Shown one piece after another: positions 6,048 to 7,250 of a stretch of DNA of 7,250 nt (within the stretch, counting starts at the first letter, position 1; each line of letters opens with the position of its first letter). The notes under the pieces were generated by a model, which did not search any database, was not told the DNA's origin, and was given only the letters and a program-made list of their open reading frames with translations. Location of the stretch: positions 1 through 7,250 of the forward strand of contig JAGOCU010000001.1 of assembly GCA_017998555.1 (NCBI GenBank). The letters are read 5' to 3'. Made by a program: the position numbers and the translations under genes. The stretch is from Thermoflexales bacterium (lineage in GTDB: Bacteria; Chloroflexota; Anaerolineae; J036; Brachytrichaceae).

Positions 6048-7250
6048 CTAGCGCTTGCGCGCGATGCCGATGGCGCTGATCCCGGGCCAGGGCAGGATTC
6101 GATCCAGCGCGCGCACGAGCGGCATGACCACTTCAAGCGTCTTGAGCTGCAACCGCGCGAAATTCCGGCGGCGCAAGATCCGGGCATTCCAGAACCAGGC
6201 CGGCACGGAGATCCGATTGAAGTCGAAGACGCGCTCCACTTCGAAACCCGCCGTCTCAAGCGAGCGGCGCAGCCCGGCCGATGTATAACGTTCGCGGTGC
6301 TCAAGCACTTCGTCGAGCGAGCCGTACAGCCCGGGATGCTGCGGCACGAGGATGACGACCCGTCCGCCCGGCGCCAATGCCGTGCGCAAGTTCTGCAGGG
6401 AGAGCTGCTCATCTGGGACGTGCTCGAGCACGTTGATCATGATGGCGGTGTCGAAGGCGCCCTGAATGCCGGCGAAATCGGCCGCCACGCCCGCGTCGAC
6501 GCGCATCACGCGCAAGTACGGTTTGCCGATGGCGTACGAGCGCATGTACTCCAGGTAATGCGGGTTGATGTCGCTGGCCACATACAGCTCGCGCGGGATG
6601 AACTGATTGGTCAGATTGCCGATACCAGCCCCGATCTCGAGGATACGGTCGCCGAGAAAGGGCCGAAGCGTGTCGCCCATCCACTGGTTGAAGCGGCGCG
6701 CCGATTGCAGATCGTTCAGGATGTTCGAGCCGTATTCGTCCTCGCGGTAGATATCGTCGATGACGGCGTATTTGAGCATGGCCAGGATCGCCAGCACGCC
6801 GTCGCGGGCCCGGATCTTCTTGCCCTCCTCATAGCTGCGCGGTGAATAGCGAATCGGCACTTCGTAGATCCGGGCGCGGCGCTTGGCAAGCTTCATCGCC
6901 AGCTCCACCTCGAAGCGGAAATCGTTCGAGCGCAGGGGGATGGACTTGAAAAGCGAGGTCTTGACCGCCTTGTAGCAGGTCTCGACGTCGGTCAGATCCA
7001 GATCGGTCAGCCAGTTCGAAAACGCGGTGAGGGTGTTGTTGATCTGGGTGTGGCGATACATCAGCGCCCGGCGATATTCGGCCGAGATATAGCGCGAGCC
7101 AAAGACGGCATCCGCGCCTTCGCGAATGAAGGGCACCATCAGGCGGGCCAGATCCTCGGGGTTGTACTCCATGTCGGCGTCATGGATGACGCACACATCG
7201 CCGGTGGCGTGGTCGCGGGCGGTCCGGATGGCCGCGCCTTTGCCCTGATT
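6048..7250 (-). CDS. Bifunctional GT2 (DPM1-like) glycosyltransferase / class I SAM-dependent methyltransferase, 5'-partial, canonical paralog
   Basis: 400 residues are visible (residue 1 is the codon at 7250-7248). The frame is open to the window edge, starting in NQGKGAA, which aligns with the middle of the GT2 domain of the neighbouring gene. About 100 N-terminal residues are therefore missing, and the GTG at 7196 is not the start. If the paralogs are colinear, the true start lies near position 7550. The GT2 part keeps HDAD (Asp24, Asp26), GSRY and EEGKK. The methyltransferase part (from about residue 185) has a full motif set: LEIGAGIG (Glu205), Asp227 after strand 2, NVLEHVPD (Glu276, His277), and QHPGLYG followed by LDEVLEH (His305, Glu314, His318). 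The role is as for the downstream paralog: likely polyprenyl-phosphate glycosyl transfer coupled to methylation, with unknown sugar and acceptor. Gene order and the shared strand suggest co-transcription with the downstream copy unless the intervening hairpin terminates. Confidence 0.92.
   Translation of the reverse strand, partial: NQGKGAAIRTARDHATGDVCVIHDADMEYNPEDLARLMVPFIREGADAVFGSRYISAEYRRALMYRHTQINNTLTAFSNWLTDLDLTDVETCYKAVKTSLFKSIPLRSNDFRFEVELAMKLAKRRARIYEVPIRYSPRSYEEGKKIRARDGVLAILAMLKYAVIDDIYREDEYGSNILNDLQSARRFNQWMGDTLRPFLGDRILEIGAGIGNLTNQFIPRELYVASDINPHYLEYMRSYAIGKPYLRVMRVDAGVAADFAGIQGAFDTAIMINVLEHVPDEQLSLQNLRTALAPGGRVVILVPQHPGLYGSLDEVLEHRERYTSAGLRRSLETAGFEVERVFDFNRISVPAWFWNARILRRRNFARLQLKTLEVVMPLVRALDRILPWPGISAIGIARKR

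Larger units (their letters stand above)
4453..7250 (-). repeat. Tandem gene duplication of the GT2-methyltransferase fusion, unit offset 1595 bp
   Basis: The two - strand genes align without a single gap over the 400 residues they share in the window, about 246 identical by hand count. Corresponding bases lie 1595 bp apart, which equals one gene (1503 bp) plus the 92-bp spacer. Short exact nucleotide matches survive at that offset, for example 19 bp at 5573-5591 and 7168-7186, and 17 bp at 5495-5511 and 7090-7106. Overall nucleotide divergence shows the duplication is old rather than an assembly artefact. Confidence 0.9.

Noticed and set aside
7194..7196. GTG as the start codon of the upstream - strand gene
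   Set aside because: The frame continues to 7250 with NQGKGAA, matching the neighbouring paralog residue for residue. The start is outside the window.

Overview
This window comes from a high-GC bacterial chromosome, roughly two-thirds G+C by eye. It carries a membrane-glycosylation neighbourhood with two transcription units that converge near position 4425. The most telling marker is a DUF2298 protein (the 'Chlor_Arch_YYY' family, named for its YYYxG motif), which is known mainly from Chloroflexota and some archaea. Bacterial codon use, GC content and the neighbouring genes make a Chloroflexota origin, perhaps Anaerolineae-like, the best guess. That is inference from family distribution, not proof.

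Layout: (1) Positions 1-4395, + strand, hold a giant integral membrane protein whose 5' end lies outside the window. It joins an ArnT/PMT-like GT-C glycosyltransferase half to a DUF2298 half. (2) Positions 4396-4452 are a short convergent gap almost filled by a perfect 19-bp inverted repeat. (3) Positions 4453-5955, - strand, encode a complete fusion of a GT2 (DPM1-like) glycosyltransferase and a class I SAM methyltransferase. (4) Positions 5956-6047 are a 92-bp gap occupied by a second, different long hairpin. (5) Positions 6048-7250, - strand, hold a second copy of the GT2-methyltransferase gene, cut by the window end. The two fusion genes are tandem paralogs and align without a gap over all 400 comparable residues, at about 61% identity by hand count.

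Working model (inference): the DPM1-like GT2 domains load a sugar onto a polyprenyl phosphate at the cytoplasmic face. The GT-C membrane protein uses such lipid-linked sugars at the outer face to glycosylate a protein or glycan. The attached methyltransferase domains may modify the sugar or lipid carrier. The first transcribed paralog (6048-7250) keeps textbook methyltransferase motifs. The second (4453-5955) has a diverged methyltransferase half but a well conserved GT half, suggesting specialisation or loss of methyl-transfer activity. I see no tRNA, rRNA, CRISPR, insertion sequence or phage signal. All other long open frames are shadows of these three genes.
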